Assembly (NCBI RefSeq): GCF_000478825.2
Contig: NZ_CP007542.1
Coordinates: forward strand, 682,001 to 746,000
DNA: 64,000 nt
Direction of reading: 5' to 3'
Source: Synechocystis sp. PCC 6714
GTDB lineage: Bacteria; Cyanobacteriota; Cyanobacteriia; Cyanobacteriales; Microcystaceae
Part shown: one piece after another, positions 19,959 to 29,651 of the stretch
Layout: each line of letters begins with the position of its first letter
Position numbering within the stretch: the stretch's first letter is position 1
The notes under the pieces: generated by a model
Told to the model about the DNA's origin: nothing
What the model saw: the letters and a program-made list of their open reading frames with translations, nothing else
The model's database searches: none
Position numbers and translations under genes: made by a program

Positions 19959-20053
19959 TATAGTCGTTTCTAGTAGGACTGAGGCAGTCAAATTCACCGA
20001 AAAGCTTGTCAATAAAGACTTAAGCAGTCTCGAAATTATTTGAAATGACCATA
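19959..20053 (-). mobile_element. MITE-like 95-bp element, copy 2 (diverged)
   Basis: It starts TATAGTCGTTTC and ends GAAATGACCATA, with the same length as copies 1 and 4. An internal block, TAAAGACTTAAGCAGTCTC, aligns with TAAAGACTTTAGTCGTCTC of copy 1, and both have AAAAGC at about position 41. The ends are imperfect inverted repeats. It lies between the convergent sucC and TolB-like genes. Confidence 0.65.
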
Positions 20054-20141
20054 AAATTTAAACGGTTAAAAGCTTAAAAGTAGCCAGGCCCATTGGTGAT
20101 TTTGCCATCTTCATCCCATCCGTCCAGAAGTTGTTTAATTG

Positions 20142-20693
20142 CTAGGGGGTAATGATAATTTTCCCTTGGGTGTCCATGACCATAATGTCCCATTGGCCGT
20201 CCTGGGCCACTTCAAACGCAATGCGATCGCCATTGGCATTGATGACGGGATTTCTCGTGTCGGCGGCCAGATCGGCGGTTAAATTACGCTTCTGTTCCGT
20301 TTGGCGATCGTAAAGGACGATGTCGGTTTTTCCCTGGCGACTGAGGTTAAAGACAATGTAGCGTCCGTCTTCGGTAATGCTGGGATGACTGGCCACCTGG
20401 TCCAGGGCATTGAGGCGGGGCAGGGTTTCCAGGCGATTATTTTGGAGATTATAGAGATAAATTCCCTGGGTACCGTTGCGATCGGAGGCGAAGACGAGAA
20501 AAGGGTAGCTGACGTGGGGAAGGATTTCCTCCGAGGCACTATTTACCCCCCGGCCACTGCGGTCAAAGGAAAGGTTCAGGTAACGAGGATAGCCACAGCC
20601 CCCCAATAAAAGTACTAAACCTGCCCAAGTTGAAGATCGCTTGAGCAAGTTAGCAAATGTTTGCAGGTAAAGTCGGGGAAGTGGGGTATCCAT
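20142..20693 (-). CDS. TolB-like beta-propeller lipoprotein
   Basis: A 183-residue predicted lipoprotein: after a basic N-terminus and hydrophobic stretch there is a lipobox LLGGCG at about residue 32. The mature part has repeated blades ending in S/D-R-x-G-x-x-x-I-Y-L or similar (FASDRNGTQGIYLYNL, HPSITEDGRYIVFNLSRQG, NPVINANGDRIAFEV), the WD40-like TolB repeat. With about three blades it is too short for a closed six-bladed propeller, so it may oligomerise. Exact role unknown; it is followed after a short gap by rpiA in reverse order (rpiA lies upstream on this strand). Confidence 0.75.
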   Translation of the reverse strand: MDTPLPRLYLQTFANLLKRSSTWAGLVLLLGGCGYPRYLNLSFDRSGRGVNSASEEILPHVSYPFLVFASDRNGTQGIYLYNLQNNRLETLPRLNALDQVASHPSITEDGRYIVFNLSRQGKTDIVLYDRQTEQKRNLTADLAADTRNPVINANGDRIAFEVAQDGQWDIMVMDTQGKIIITP

Positions 20694-20748
20694 ATCCCTT
20701 TTATTTTCCCACCTCGACCCTAGTTAACACGACGCAGTTTAGGGAGAA

Positions 20749-21456
20749 CTAAAATTCCCGCACCGTGGGTTGGCCGTCGATGATTTCCCCTACTAAAATC
20801 ACATCCGCTACCCCCACAAATAAGCCATTTTCCAACACGCCGGGGAGATTGTTGATGGTTTTTTCCAACTCCGCTGGGTTCGCAATGGCATCAAACTTAA
20901 CGTCAATGACCAGGTTGCCTTGGTCGGTGACCACAGGGCCAGCTTTTTTAACCCCCATGCGTAGTTCGGGATTACCACCTAATTTGGCTAAAGCGCGCAT
21001 TACGGGGGTCAGGGCCATGGGAATCACTTCCACGGGCAGTAAAAAAGTGGAGCCTAATTTGTCCACCAATTTGCCGCTGTCCACCACCACCAGGAAAGTT
21101 TCCGCCAGGGCATCGACAATTTTCTCCCTTGTGTGGGCGGCTCCTCCCCCTTTGATCAAATTTTTCTGGGGGTCAACTTCGTCTGCTCCGTCGATGGCAA
21201 TATCAATGCGGTCAACCACATCCAGCGTGGTGAGGGGAATGCCATATTTACGGGCCAACACTTCCGCTTGAAAGGAGGTGGGAATACCTACCACATTTTC
21301 CAATTCCCCTTTTTTAAGACGATCGCCAATGAACTCCAGGGCGTAGGCGGTGGTGGAACCGGTGCCCAAACCGACAATGGAATTGGATTTAACCCGATCA
21401 GCGGCAGCTTTACCCACTGCTTGTTTCATCAAGTTGGCCGCATCTAATTCAGCCAT
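20749..21456 (-). CDS. rpiA: Ribose-5-phosphate isomerase A
   Basis: Interconverts ribose-5-phosphate and ribulose-5-phosphate in the Calvin cycle and pentose phosphate pathway. The 235-residue protein carries [45 protein letters not shown] with the catalytic acid and base residues, and the family C-terminal [13 protein letters not shown]. Length is standard for RpiA. The RRM protein gene lies upstream on the same strand. Confidence 0.95.
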   Translation of the reverse strand: MAELDAANLMKQAVGKAAADRVKSNSIVGLGTGSTTAYALEFIGDRLKKGELENVVGIPTSFQAEVLARKYGIPLTTLDVVDRIDIAIDGADEVDPQKNLIKGGGAAHTREKIVDALAETFLVVVDSGKLVDKLGSTFLLPVEVIPMALTPVMRALAKLGGNPELRMGVKKAGPVVTDQGNLVIDVKFDAIANPAELEKTINNLPGVLENGLFVGVADVILVGEIIDGQPTVREF

Positions 21457-21684
21457 AAAAATTTAACCTCCGTTGCTTTGTATTTTAAATTTTTTAATTA
21501 ATGGAATGGATCCGTTAGCGTGACATTAGGCAAAATCCCATCACTCCAAATTATCCAAGCTTTGTTTCGGTTCTATGGTGTTTTTTGATCAAACCCCAAG
21601 CAGGGCAAGGCAATCCGGCGATCGCTGGAGTTAATGTGGGGAAAAACAGGACAACAGGATGAAAAGATTTGCTAAGAGCTTAAC

Positions 21685-22143
21685 CTACTGGGCCGCAGTC
21701 AATTTTTCTTTCAGTTGGGCCAACTGGTCTGCCCAGCGGGGGTCGGGTTGGAAGCTTTCGGTGCTAGTGGTGACGCTGGCACTGGTGGCAGTAGCCTTTT
21801 TATTACCCCGTTTTTTGTCGGTGCGGGGTTGTTTGATTGTTTTTTCTCCACTGGGGGCGGGGGCGTCACTGCTCCCTTCTTCGTCATCTTTTGAGCGGGG
21901 GTTAGCCTTTTCAATTTTTAAAGGGCTATCCATAAAAGATTGACCATTGTATTTCTCGATGAATTCATCCGCCGCTTCGTCGGTGGAAACCGTTACAAAA
22001 GCAAATCCCCGGCATTTACCCGTCTTACGGTCCTTGATAACTTTGGTGGAAACGACGGCATTGGCCTCCGCAAACACTTCCTGTAGTGCTTCCCGCTCAA
22101 TGGATTCTTTGGGTAGGTTACCGACGTAAAGACGAATGGACAT
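21685..22143 (-). CDS. RNA-binding protein with one RRM domain (Rbp type)
   Basis: Binds single-stranded RNA; cyanobacterial Rbp proteins act in mRNA handling, and some help place photosystem mRNAs at thylakoids or respond to cold. The 152-residue protein has an N-terminal RRM with RNP2 LYVGNL and RNP1 KCRGFAFVTV (residues about 4-80), then a long low-complexity tail rich in Lys, Ala, Pro and Ser and a final short helix DPRWADQLAQLKEKLTAAQ. The tail makes it longer than the Gly-rich or tailless Rbp forms and resembles the Rbp3 type of Synechocystis. Confidence 0.88.
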   Translation of the reverse strand: MSIRLYVGNLPKESIEREALQEVFAEANAVVSTKVIKDRKTGKCRGFAFVTVSTDEAADEFIEKYNGQSFMDSPLKIEKANPRSKDDEEGSSDAPAPSGEKTIKQPRTDKKRGNKKATATSASVTTSTESFQPDPRWADQLAQLKEKLTAAQ

Positions 22144-22380
22144 GATCTAAATACCTCCGGGGATATTTTCTGTAGGGGAAATTACTCGGGCAAAGAACCC
22201 TGGTGAATATTAAAAAAGTTGACTATTGACTTGGTGGGCTAACAGTTAACCAAATGTACGATAATCCTAGGCACCAGGCCATGGGGGCAGTGCCCTCTGT
22301 CCCGGTTACTTTTCTTAATAATATCGGCTATTGTCCTTAAAACCAAACAGTTCTGTGCCATGCTGTCATGGCAATGGGGA

Positions 22381-22725
22381 TTAATAGCGGGGAATGGTGG
22401 CATCAACCAAACGGGAATAGGCATCAATTCCCCCGACTACATTTTTGACTTTGCTAAAACCCTGATCCACTAACCAATGGGCCATTTGGTCTGAACGAAT
22501 ACCATGGTGACACAGAACTACGGTTTCTTTGTCGGGATTGTAGCGTTCCTGAATAGTACCTGACCATTGGGCAAAACAACTTAAAGATAGGGTTTCAAAC
22601 CCCGGCAGGGCCGCAATTTCCACTTCATGGGGTTCTCGCACATCAATTAACTGGCGATCGCCGCTGGGGTCAGCCAACATCAAAGCTAAATCCTGGACGG
22701 AAATCTCGCTGGGCATGGAAGTCAT
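22381..22725 (-). CDS. Single-domain rhodanese-like protein
   Basis: A 114-residue rhodanese-homology protein. It has DRQLIDVREPHEVEIA and an active-site loop VVLCHHGIRSDQMAHWL, with Cys as the expected persulfide carrier; the loop is CHHGIRS. I chose ATG 22725, which removes residues that would overlap the SpoIID gene end; the gap is then 31 bp, suggesting one transcript. The sulfur donor and acceptor are unknown. Confidence 0.87.
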   Translation of the reverse strand: MTSMPSEISVQDLALMLADPSGDRQLIDVREPHEVEIAALPGFETLSLSCFAQWSGTIQERYNPDKETVVLCHHGIRSDQMAHWLVDQGFSKVKNVVGGIDAYSRLVDATIPRY

Positions 22726-22756
22726 GGCGGTGGAAAGGGAGTAAAAAGCATGGCCG

Positions 22757-24370
22757 TCAGGGGCGGGTGGTTTGCCCAAGGATCTGCTCGTTGAGTTGTC
22801 TAATTTGAGTGCCAGGATAGTAAAAAGCCAAAATTTGTTCCGCGGACCAGCCCAATTGGGACAATTTATAGGAACCAAATTGGCTCATGCCCACCCCATG
22901 GCCAAAGCCACCACCGACAAAAAAGACACTCTGTAATTGTTGGTTGGCATCGTAGGTGGGTTCCAGGTAAAACAAAGTACTACGGGGAGGGCCAAAGGCA
23001 CTGCGGGCTTCATTTTTGGCCAATTCTACCACCCCCTTATCCGTCAGCACTTCCAGGATTAAAATCCTTCCCGATGGCGATCGCCGAGTGACCTTCATAT
23101 CGTAGATTGTGGTGAAATCTGCCAGAGGATGACGCCGGTTAGTCAGATACTTTTTCAGATCCTGATTCAACTCCGCCAACGTCGCTGGATAGCGCCAGCG
23201 TAAAAACTTCCGCCCCGTTTCGTTAAACCCCTCTTTGAGGTCAATGAATTTACGAAAAGTTGCTTCATCGGCCAAGCTTTGGCTAGATAAATTCCAAATC
23301 GGCTGGGCCGAATCGATGACTGCCTGTAAATAGGGCCGCTCCTCCCCATTCCACACGTCACTAAATTTCGCCGTCACCCCTCCCGCCGTGGAGGAATAAA
23401 GGGCATCCACCAACTGATTGTTGTAGGTTAACACCTGCCCCGCTGTTTGTTTAATGGCTTCGTCTGCCCTAGGGGTGGTGCCACTCAAGCCGTAATAAAC
23501 CTGACAATGGGTGGTGGCACACAACTCATAACCATCGGCGGCAAAGCGACGACGATTTTGCAACGCATAGGTGCGGGCAATGATGGTTTGGGCCTTAGCT
23601 GCCGTGGGGGGAGCACCGGGGCCAATTTCATGGGGAACTACGCCCCGGAGATAGGTTTCCAGGGGCACATGGTTAACCAATGTGTAATTACCGTAGGAGT
23701 TGGGCTGGAGTTGCAACCAACCGCCATAGACGAATTTTTTCTCCCCTTCTGTGACCTGAATTTGATTTTGGGGAGCGGTGACAGTCAATCGGTCAGCAGG
23801 GTAACTTTGGCCATTGATAATTAACACAGCTTGGGGCTTACTATCCAACAGCACACTTTCAAGGTAGGGCAATTGGTAGCCCTGCTTTTTTAGATCCGCC
23901 AGTAGCCAACGGCGCACCAGGGGGCTGTCATACACATCCCGTTTAGCCCACACTTGCCAACGTCCCGGTTGGGTCACTTCCACCGCCAGGCCTTTCCCTT
24001 GCCAACTAAGGGCATCATCCTCCGCCGTTTCAAAGGTGGCATGGTCCCCCAACACCAATACTTCCGTCAGTTTCCTGGGCACAGCCTGACGGCTGATGGC
24101 AATGGTGCCTTGTTTGCCCTGGAGGGTAATTTTTTCCCCTTGGTGATTGACAGCGGTAAAGGTTAGATTGTCATTGCCCACACCGCTAATGGTGATCTGG
24201 TCTTTATCCTCATCCCCAAACCTCTGCACCACCCCCACCTGGAGCAAGACATCCTTGGCCAGAACGGGCAAACTCCCCCCAGCCATTAAACCCAGGGCAA
24301 TAACTACGGTGCCTAAACGTTGAACGGTAACCTTTAATAAATGACGGGTGGGGGAAATAAACATAAACAA
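22757..24370 (-). CDS. SpoIID/LytB-domain protein, exported
   Basis: SpoIID proteins are lytic transglycosylases acting on peptidoglycan; LytB relatives enhance amidases. The 537-residue protein has an N-terminal signal sequence (VVIALGLMAGGSLPVLA), an unassigned beta-rich part, and the SpoIID domain from about residue 235: PLETYLRGVVPHEIGP, AAKAQTIIARTYAL, CQVYYGLS, and near the end GGGFGHGVGMSQFGSYKL. It probably works on the periplasmic cell wall. The rhodanese gene follows closely; the plus-strand TonB-like gene begins about 190 bp away. Confidence 0.87.
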   Translation of the reverse strand: MFMFISPTRHLLKVTVQRLGTVVIALGLMAGGSLPVLAKDVLLQVGVVQRFGDEDKDQITISGVGNDNLTFTAVNHQGEKITLQGKQGTIAISRQAVPRKLTEVLVLGDHATFETAEDDALSWQGKGLAVEVTQPGRWQVWAKRDVYDSPLVRRWLLADLKKQGYQLPYLESVLLDSKPQAVLIINGQSYPADRLTVTAPQNQIQVTEGEKKFVYGGWLQLQPNSYGNYTLVNHVPLETYLRGVVPHEIGPGAPPTAAKAQTIIARTYALQNRRRFAADGYELCATTHCQVYYGLSGTTPRADEAIKQTAGQVLTYNNQLVDALYSSTAGGVTAKFSDVWNGEERPYLQAVIDSAQPIWNLSSQSLADEATFRKFIDLKEGFNETGRKFLRWRYPATLAELNQDLKKYLTNRRHPLADFTTIYDMKVTRRSPSGRILILEVLTDKGVVELAKNEARSAFGPPRSTLFYLEPTYDANQQLQSVFFVGGGFGHGVGMSQFGSYKLSQLGWSAEQILAFYYPGTQIRQLNEQILGQTTRP

Positions 24371-24562
24371 TCAACGGCGATCAATACTAGCTGGGGCAAT
24401 CAAAGGCAATCTCGCATCCTAACCTATCACCTTTGCTCCTTTATCTGGATAATGGGGGGACACTGGCCCGGGGCTAACGCCGATCGCCAAAGGGTTTGTG
24501 TTATTTTGGGGAAACTGTGTAAGTGGCTTTCAGCACCGGCATTTTTTCCCAATTTTGCCCCT

Positions 24563-26086
24563 ATGCAGACTGGGAGCGTCGAAGTTTTTCTGGATGGCGA
24601 TCGACCTATGGCAATGGATTTACCCCTCAGACTAAGCGATAGCCCCTCCCTGGGGCAGGTTTTTACCCCGGTCAATGTGGCAATTTTGGCTTCCCTTGGT
24701 CTCCACGGCTTTATTTTGGGCTTAGCTTTACCCCATTGGCAATGGCAGGAATCCACTGGGGAAAGTTTGGAAGACCGAAATCCCGTTGGTGTGATCGAAT
24801 TAACCCCCGCTGAACAGAGTCGTTTACCAGAGACAGATATTTTTTCTGCCGGTGCCCTTTTTCCCACTGCTCCTGATGGCAGCGCTCCTGGTGCCATTGC
24901 CGCAGATCCCAATTTGCCCACTCCTCCCGGCGGAGACTATAACTACTCTTTGCCCTCGGGGCCGGGCATTATGCCACCACCACCGGCCATGCCCAATCTA
25001 CCGGCTTATCCCAATCTGCCTCCCTTAACCAGCTATGGCAATTTGAGCCGCTTGCCCATTACTAATCCCCCCATTCCTTCTCTGCCCCAGATACCTTCCA
25101 CTAGGCAAATTCCCCGTCCCCCAGGCCTCTTTTCTCCCACTCCAGACCAGGGAATTAACCCCCTCGGCCCAAGCCCCAACCGACCTAATTTTGGGTCCCT
25201 GCCCCCTTCCCAGGGCACAGGCTTTATTACCAGAGCTCCCCAAGGCACTAATACTCCCCAGGAACCGGGCTTGACAGCGGAGGGGGAAGATACTTCACCG
25301 GAAAAATTACGGGAAAATACGCTGGTTTCCATTGCCCAGCAGGGCCAGGCTTTAAAAGCGAAAGATACTATCAACGGCGCCTATCCTCCCATTGCCTGTC
25401 GTAATCGCACAGAGGCACAGGTGGTTTATAACCTTTTCCCCAATGGTCAAAGGGATTTAGTCGGCCGTTCCCGCTACCCCATTTTTAATCAATTGGCTGA
25501 ACAGGCGATCGCCAACCGTAGTTATGGTGAACCCACCCAGGTGACAGTTTCCTTTAAATACGATGCTGAGCTTTGTGGGGGCATAAACCAATTTATCCCT
25601 TCCGGTGGGGAAAATCCTTCACTGCCCACCGTGCCTCCCCCTTCCCAAACCACGCCGGCTCCCGCGGTGACACCAGCCCCCGGCATTGCCCCTACCCTGG
25701 AACCCCAGCGTCCCCGACCGACAACTCCCCCTATTAGTCAGCCTCAAACTGCCCCGCCGGAGGTGAGATCTTCCCCCATTCCCGATGCTCCAGTGCCCCG
25801 GCGACAAACCGCCAGTCCCGCCCCCAGTGCTCCCCCGGTAAATGTTGTCCCAGTGCCGACCCGTTCCGTCCCGACCCCGACGGTTACCCCAGCCCCAACT
25901 TCCTCTCAACCTTCTTTGCCGAAAACTAAAGGGGAAATGTTGCTGGAACAAAATCAAGCTCCTTCCATCGTGCCGCCCCAGCCCAATGGCAATAATGGGG
26001 AAACAGAAGCAGACGAACCCCAAAGCCAAGCCCCTAGCCTGAACAATAACAATGGTTTGCCGGGGCCTATCCAGTCCAAAAAGTAA
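24563..26086 (+). CDS. TonB-like, proline-rich inner-membrane protein
   Basis: About 507 residues. A short cytoplasmic N-terminus precedes one membrane helix (NVAILASLGLHGFILGLALPHW), then a long Pro/Asn/Leu-rich periplasmic region, a compact domain near residues 275-350 (AYPPIACRNRTEAQVVYNLFPNG ... QVTVSFKYDAELC) and a final Pro/Gln/Thr-rich tail. The layout resembles TonB/TolA energy transducers, but a canonical TonB C-terminal domain at the very end is absent. I use ATG 24563; ATG 24608 is also possible. The 24341 start would overlap the SpoIID gene and is unlikely. Confidence 0.7.
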   Translation: MQTGSVEVFLDGDRPMAMDLPLRLSDSPSLGQVFTPVNVAILASLGLHGFILGLALPHWQWQESTGESLEDRNPVGVIELTPAEQSRLPETDIFSAGALFPTAPDGSAPGAIAADPNLPTPPGGDYNYSLPSGPGIMPPPPAMPNLPAYPNLPPLTSYGNLSRLPITNPPIPSLPQIPSTRQIPRPPGLFSPTPDQGINPLGPSPNRPNFGSLPPSQGTGFITRAPQGTNTPQEPGLTAEGEDTSPEKLRENTLVSIAQQGQALKAKDTINGAYPPIACRNRTEAQVVYNLFPNGQRDLVGRSRYPIFNQLAEQAIANRSYGEPTQVTVSFKYDAELCGGINQFIPSGGENPSLPTVPPPSQTTPAPAVTPAPGIAPTLEPQRPRPTTPPISQPQTAPPEVRSSPIPDAPVPRRQTASPAPSAPPVNVVPVPTRSVPTPTVTPAPTSSQPSLPKTKGEMLLEQNQAPSIVPPQPNGNNGETEADEPQSQAPSLNNNNGLPGPIQSKK

Positions 26087-26131
26087 TGGGTTTAGAGTCC
26101 TAGAAGATGAATATTAACCAACCCAATAACT

Positions 26132-26578
26132 ATGGTGGATTTAGGTCGGGCCGGGGAAAGTTTTGTGGCGGCCTGGCTTGGACAACAGGGTGGGGAGATT
26201 TTGCATCAGCGTTGGCGATCGCCGTGGGGAGAAATTGATTTAATTGCCCATTTTCCCGGGACAAAAATCCTCGCTTTTGTGGAAGTGAAAACCCGCAGTG
26301 GCGGTAATTGGGACCAGGGGGGATTGTTGGCGGTCAATGCCCGTAAACAGGAAAAACTACGGCAAACGGCCAGCTATTTCCTTGCCAGTCAGCCCCAGTG
26401 GAGTGATTTGAACTGTCGTTTTGATGTGGCGATCGTTTTTTGTTTGGGTAATTTGGGAGCTAAACCAATCCAAAGCGAGGAAAGCCCCTCCGCCAACTTT
26501 GAACTGGGCCAAGCCATGGTCTGGCAAGGTTATCACCTCCAGTTAGAGCAATATTTAACCGATGCTTTTGGGGGCTAG
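26132..26578 (+). CDS. YraN/UPF0102 endonuclease-fold protein
   Basis: A 148-residue protein with the UPF0102 pattern: GRAGESFVAAWLGQQGGEILHQRW, then WGEIDLIA and FVEVKTRSG, which together give the Asp and Glu-x-Lys of a PD-(D/E)XK nuclease site. The family is widespread with roles suggested in recombination or repair; function is not settled. It follows the TonB-like gene by 45 bp and converges with cinA, leaving 23 bp between stops. Confidence 0.85.
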   Translation: MVDLGRAGESFVAAWLGQQGGEILHQRWRSPWGEIDLIAHFPGTKILAFVEVKTRSGGNWDQGGLLAVNARKQEKLRQTASYFLASQPQWSDLNCRFDVAIVFCLGNLGAKPIQSEESPSANFELGQAMVWQGYHLQLEQYLTDAFGG

Positions 26579-26601
26579 AAAGAGAGGGAAAAAATTCGGA
26601 C

Positions 26602-27852
26602 TCAGCTACTCTGCAAACGCCGCCGCAGATGGTCCAATGCTTGGCAGGCACTCAAATATCTAATCCATTCCCGTCCTCGGCGATCGCCAAATTGCAACAA
26701 AATATGGCTAGCTTGACCATGGGGATCCGCCAGGCCCACATACACCGTCCCAACGGGTTTTTCTGCCGTCCCCCCCCCGGGCCCAGCAATGCCGGTAATG
26801 GCAATGCCCCAGTCTGTACCCAGTCTTTCCTTCACCCCCAGGGCCATGGCTTCGGCGGCGGCTTCACTAACCGCCCCACAGTATTCGATAATTTCTGGGT
26901 CAACCCCCAATAGTTTAATTTTCACCTGGTTATCGTAGGCGATGACTCCCCCCCAAAAGTAGTCAGAACTGCCGGGCTGATCGGTCAACAACGCTCCCAA
27001 ACCACCGCCAGTACAGGACTCTGCCACCGCCACCGTTTCTCTCCGTTGTCGCAATAATTCCCCCACCACCGATGCGATGGTATCTTCATCCTGACCGAAA
27101 TAGTCCAAACCGGCGATCGCCTTAATTTGCTCCACCACCGGATCAATAATTTCCCAGGCCAGGGCTTCGGAGGAAGCGGCACAGGAAACCCTCAAACGCA
27201 CCTCTCCTTTACCGGCGTAGGGGGCCACGGTGGGATTGGTCAAATTGAAAAAATCCGTTACTTTCTCCGCCAGGGCCGATTCACCAATGCCCCGAAAGCG
27301 TAGCACTCGGCTGTAAATACTAGTTTTTCCCCAACCCTGGCTTTGGAGGTAGGGCACCGCCACCCCCTGCCACATCTGGCGCATTTCCGAGGGGACTCCA
27401 GGGAAGGTCAAAATTAACAAATCCGTTTGGGGGTGCCAGATCATGCCGGGGGCCGTTCCCGTCGCGTTGGCCAATACCTCCGCCCCCTCAGGAAGCAGAG
27501 CTTGTTTACGATTATTAGCCGCCATGGGTCGCCCTGTTTGGGCAAATTTTGCCTCAATGTCGGCGATGACAGCCGTGTTTTCCCGCAAGGTCGTCTGAAA
27601 AAAATCCGCTATGGTTTCCGTCGTCAGATCGTCCGGCGTAGGCCCCAAGCCTCCGGTAAAAATGAGAATCTGGGCCCGTTTCTGGGCAATGGCGATCGCC
27701 TGTTTGATGCGCTCCGGGTTATCCCCCACCACGGTTTGGAAATAATGGGGAATGCCAAGGCGGGCCAACTCTTGGGCTAAATATTGACTATTACTGTTAA
27801 GGATTTCCCCCAGCAATAACTCGGTGCCAACACAGATAATCTCAGCCGCCAT
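26602..27852 (-). CDS. cinA: CinA-family nicotinamide-nucleotide amidase / competence-damage protein
   Basis: The 416-residue protein has both CinA domains. The N-terminal MoCF-type part begins ICVGTELLLGEILNSNSQYLAQEL and includes FTGGLGPTPDDLTTETIADFF; the C-terminal part contains VAVAESCTGGGLGALLTD and GIAGPGGGTAEKPVGTVYVG, the amidase site that deamidates NMN in pyridine nucleotide salvage. The N-terminal domain is linked to ADP-ribose pyrophosphatase activity in some homologues. In Synechocystis 6803 the same gene neighbours folE, as here. Confidence 0.93.
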   Translation of the reverse strand: MAAEIICVGTELLLGEILNSNSQYLAQELARLGIPHYFQTVVGDNPERIKQAIAIAQKRAQILIFTGGLGPTPDDLTTETIADFFQTTLRENTAVIADIEAKFAQTGRPMAANNRKQALLPEGAEVLANATGTAPGMIWHPQTDLLILTFPGVPSEMRQMWQGVAVPYLQSQGWGKTSIYSRVLRFRGIGESALAEKVTDFFNLTNPTVAPYAGKGEVRLRVSCAASSEALAWEIIDPVVEQIKAIAGLDYFGQDEDTIASVVGELLRQRRETVAVAESCTGGGLGALLTDQPGSSDYFWGGVIAYDNQVKIKLLGVDPEIIEYCGAVSEAAAEAMALGVKERLGTDWGIAITGIAGPGGGTAEKPVGTVYVGLADPHGQASHILLQFGDRRGREWIRYLSACQALDHLRRRLQSS

Positions 27853-28060
27853 GGAATTAAGCCTGCTAACAAGAAAATATCACTGGGTCATTAAGGTGAT
27901 CAAAACTACTTCTAGGGGAGAAGTTAAATTTAGCCCTATCCATCTCAGCATTGCGAAGCTAATCCAAGCAGATTTTTAACATCTGAGATCGATTACCGAA
28001 CGTTTCTACCAAAACCCTAACCACTCAGATGGGTTTTAGCGAATTCTCCCCAGGAAACAA

Positions 28061-28765
28061 TTAATAGAAATTAGGTTGATGGCGGATCAAGTTTAAGAAC
28101 TCTTCTCTGGTTTTCTGCTCATTTTGGAAAGAACCAATCATGGCACTGGTCACTGTCCAGGAACCGGGTTTTTGTACTCCCCGCATTACCATGCACATGT
28201 GGGTGGCTTCCATCACCACTGCTACTCCTTGGGGATCGAGGATTTCCTGCACTGCCTCAGCAATCTGTCTGGTAAGGCGCTCCTGTACCTGGAGACGGCG
28301 GGAAAACATTTCCACAATGCGGGCTAATTTGCTCAGTCCCACTACTTTTTGGTTGGGAATATAAGCCAAATGGGCCTTACCCATAAAAGGCAACATGTGA
28401 TGTTCACACAAACTGAAAAAATCAATGTCCCGCACCAACACCATTTCGTTATGACCTTCGTCAAAAATGGCGCCATTAACCAACTTTTCCAAGGATTGAT
28501 CATAACCCTGGGTCAAAAACTGCATCGCTTCCGCTACCCGTTTGGGGGTTTTTAGCAGTCCTTCCCGCTCCGGATCTTCCCCCACCGACTCCAGCATGAC
28601 GCGCACGGCGTCCATCATTTTTTCTTTATTTAACTCAACATTTTCGGGATGATATTTTACCTCTTGCCCATTGTGGGTATTACGGTCAGGTAGGGAGGAA
28701 AGCTGATTCACTAATTTGCCGGTGTTCATGCCGTTATTGATGGAATGGGAAGAAGCAATGGTCAC
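28061..28765 (-). CDS. folE: GTP cyclohydrolase I
   Basis: Turns GTP into dihydroneopterin triphosphate, the first step to folate and pterins. The 234-residue protein shows [21 protein letters not shown], with the zinc-binding Cys and His, [23 protein letters not shown] and [20 protein letters not shown], with the second zinc Cys. The N-terminal 45 residues are poorly conserved, so the GTG start at 28765 is uncertain; ATG codons inside that region are alternatives. Confidence 0.95.
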   Translation of the reverse strand: MTIASSHSINNGMNTGKLVNQLSSLPDRNTHNGQEVKYHPENVELNKEKMMDAVRVMLESVGEDPEREGLLKTPKRVAEAMQFLTQGYDQSLEKLVNGAIFDEGHNEMVLVRDIDFFSLCEHHMLPFMGKAHLAYIPNQKVVGLSKLARIVEMFSRRLQVQERLTRQIAEAVQEILDPQGVAVVMEATHMCMVMRGVQKPGSWTVTSAMIGSFQNEQKTREEFLNLIRHQPNFY

Positions 28766-29101
28766 AATAAACTAGAGGTTATGGGGATATTTTTTAGTCC
28801 TAATGCCCCAAGCGCCTTGATTGTATCGAATGATGCAGTCTCTAAAATTGTATCCGTAAAAGACCTCCGCATCGCCGACGGGTCTGGATTATGGGTCATA
28901 ATCACAGTCAAGCCAGATGACCCCTGGAGGCCAACTCCGGGGCTAGAGCAATAAAGATTAGGAATTCATTAAGAAATGTAACAATCGATGTTCTAAATCA
29001 TACCATGCCTCCACTGCCTGGCAGGGTAAACAGAGGAGACTTTCCCCTGTTACAGTGTCAGTGACAGGACAACTTTTTGGCATTGGTGCAGGTGGTGAGC
29101 C
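28766..29101. promoter_or_regulatory. Divergent intergenic region folE/pyrR
   Basis: This 336-bp gap holds the divergent promoters of folE (minus) and pyrR (plus). I see no strong hairpin of the PyrR-attenuator kind and no credible gene; a short palindrome-like GTCAGTGACAGGAC at about 29057 precedes pyrR. Confidence 0.4.
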
Positions 29102-29638
29102 ATGGCGGCCCAGATCATTGAAATTCTTTCCCCGGAGGAGATTCGGCGTACCCTTACCCGTCTCGCTTCCCAGGTAATTGAAAGAAATAGTGACCTGTCG
29201 GAATTGGTTCTATTGGGGATCTACACTAGGGGGGTGCCCCTCGCCCATCAGCTTGCCCAGCAAATTGAAATGTTGGAACAAGTTAAAGTACCCGTCGGGG
29301 CGATCGATGTGACCCTCTACCGGGATGATTTGAAAAGGATCAAAACCCGCACCCCGGCTAAAACAAAAATTCCCCTCAGTTTGACTGGCAAAAGGGTTGT
29401 GTTGGTGGATGACGTGATCTATAAAGGTCGCACTATCCGAGCGGCCCTCAATGCGGTGACGGAGTATGGTCGGCCCCAGGTAATTCGTTTACTAACTTTG
29501 GTGGACCGGGGGCACCGGGAATTGCCCATCCACCCTGATTTTGTTGGCAAAACCCTACCCACAGCGGCGGAGGAACAGGTAAAGGTCTATTTACAGGACC
29601 CCGATGGTCGAGACACGGTGGAATTAATTAAAGGTTAA
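29102..29638 (+). CDS. pyrR: PyrR bifunctional pyrimidine regulator / uracil phosphoribosyltransferase
   Basis: In bacilli PyrR binds pyr mRNA to control pyrimidine genes and also makes UMP from uracil. The 178-residue protein has the PRPP loop [32 protein letters not shown] and [18 protein letters not shown], all PyrR signatures. Placement upstream of carB agrees with a pyrimidine role, but RNA-binding attenuation in cyanobacteria is not shown and no antiterminator is evident here. Confidence 0.92.
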   Translation: MAAQIIEILSPEEIRRTLTRLASQVIERNSDLSELVLLGIYTRGVPLAHQLAQQIEMLEQVKVPVGAIDVTLYRDDLKRIKTRTPAKTKIPLSLTGKRVVLVDDVIYKGRTIRAALNAVTEYGRPQVIRLLTLVDRGHRELPIHPDFVGKTLPTAAEEQVKVYLQDPDGRDTVELIKG

Positions 29639-29651
29639 TTTTCAGCTCAAA

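Noticed and set aside
22239-22380. GGCAC/GTGCC stem near 22270 as a terminator for the RRM or rhodanese gene
   Set aside because: The stem is only 5 bp with a large loop and no T-run.
28745-28954. 69-codon plus-strand ORF between folE and pyrR
   Set aside because: Overlaps the folE start, and the product resembles no known family; probably chance.
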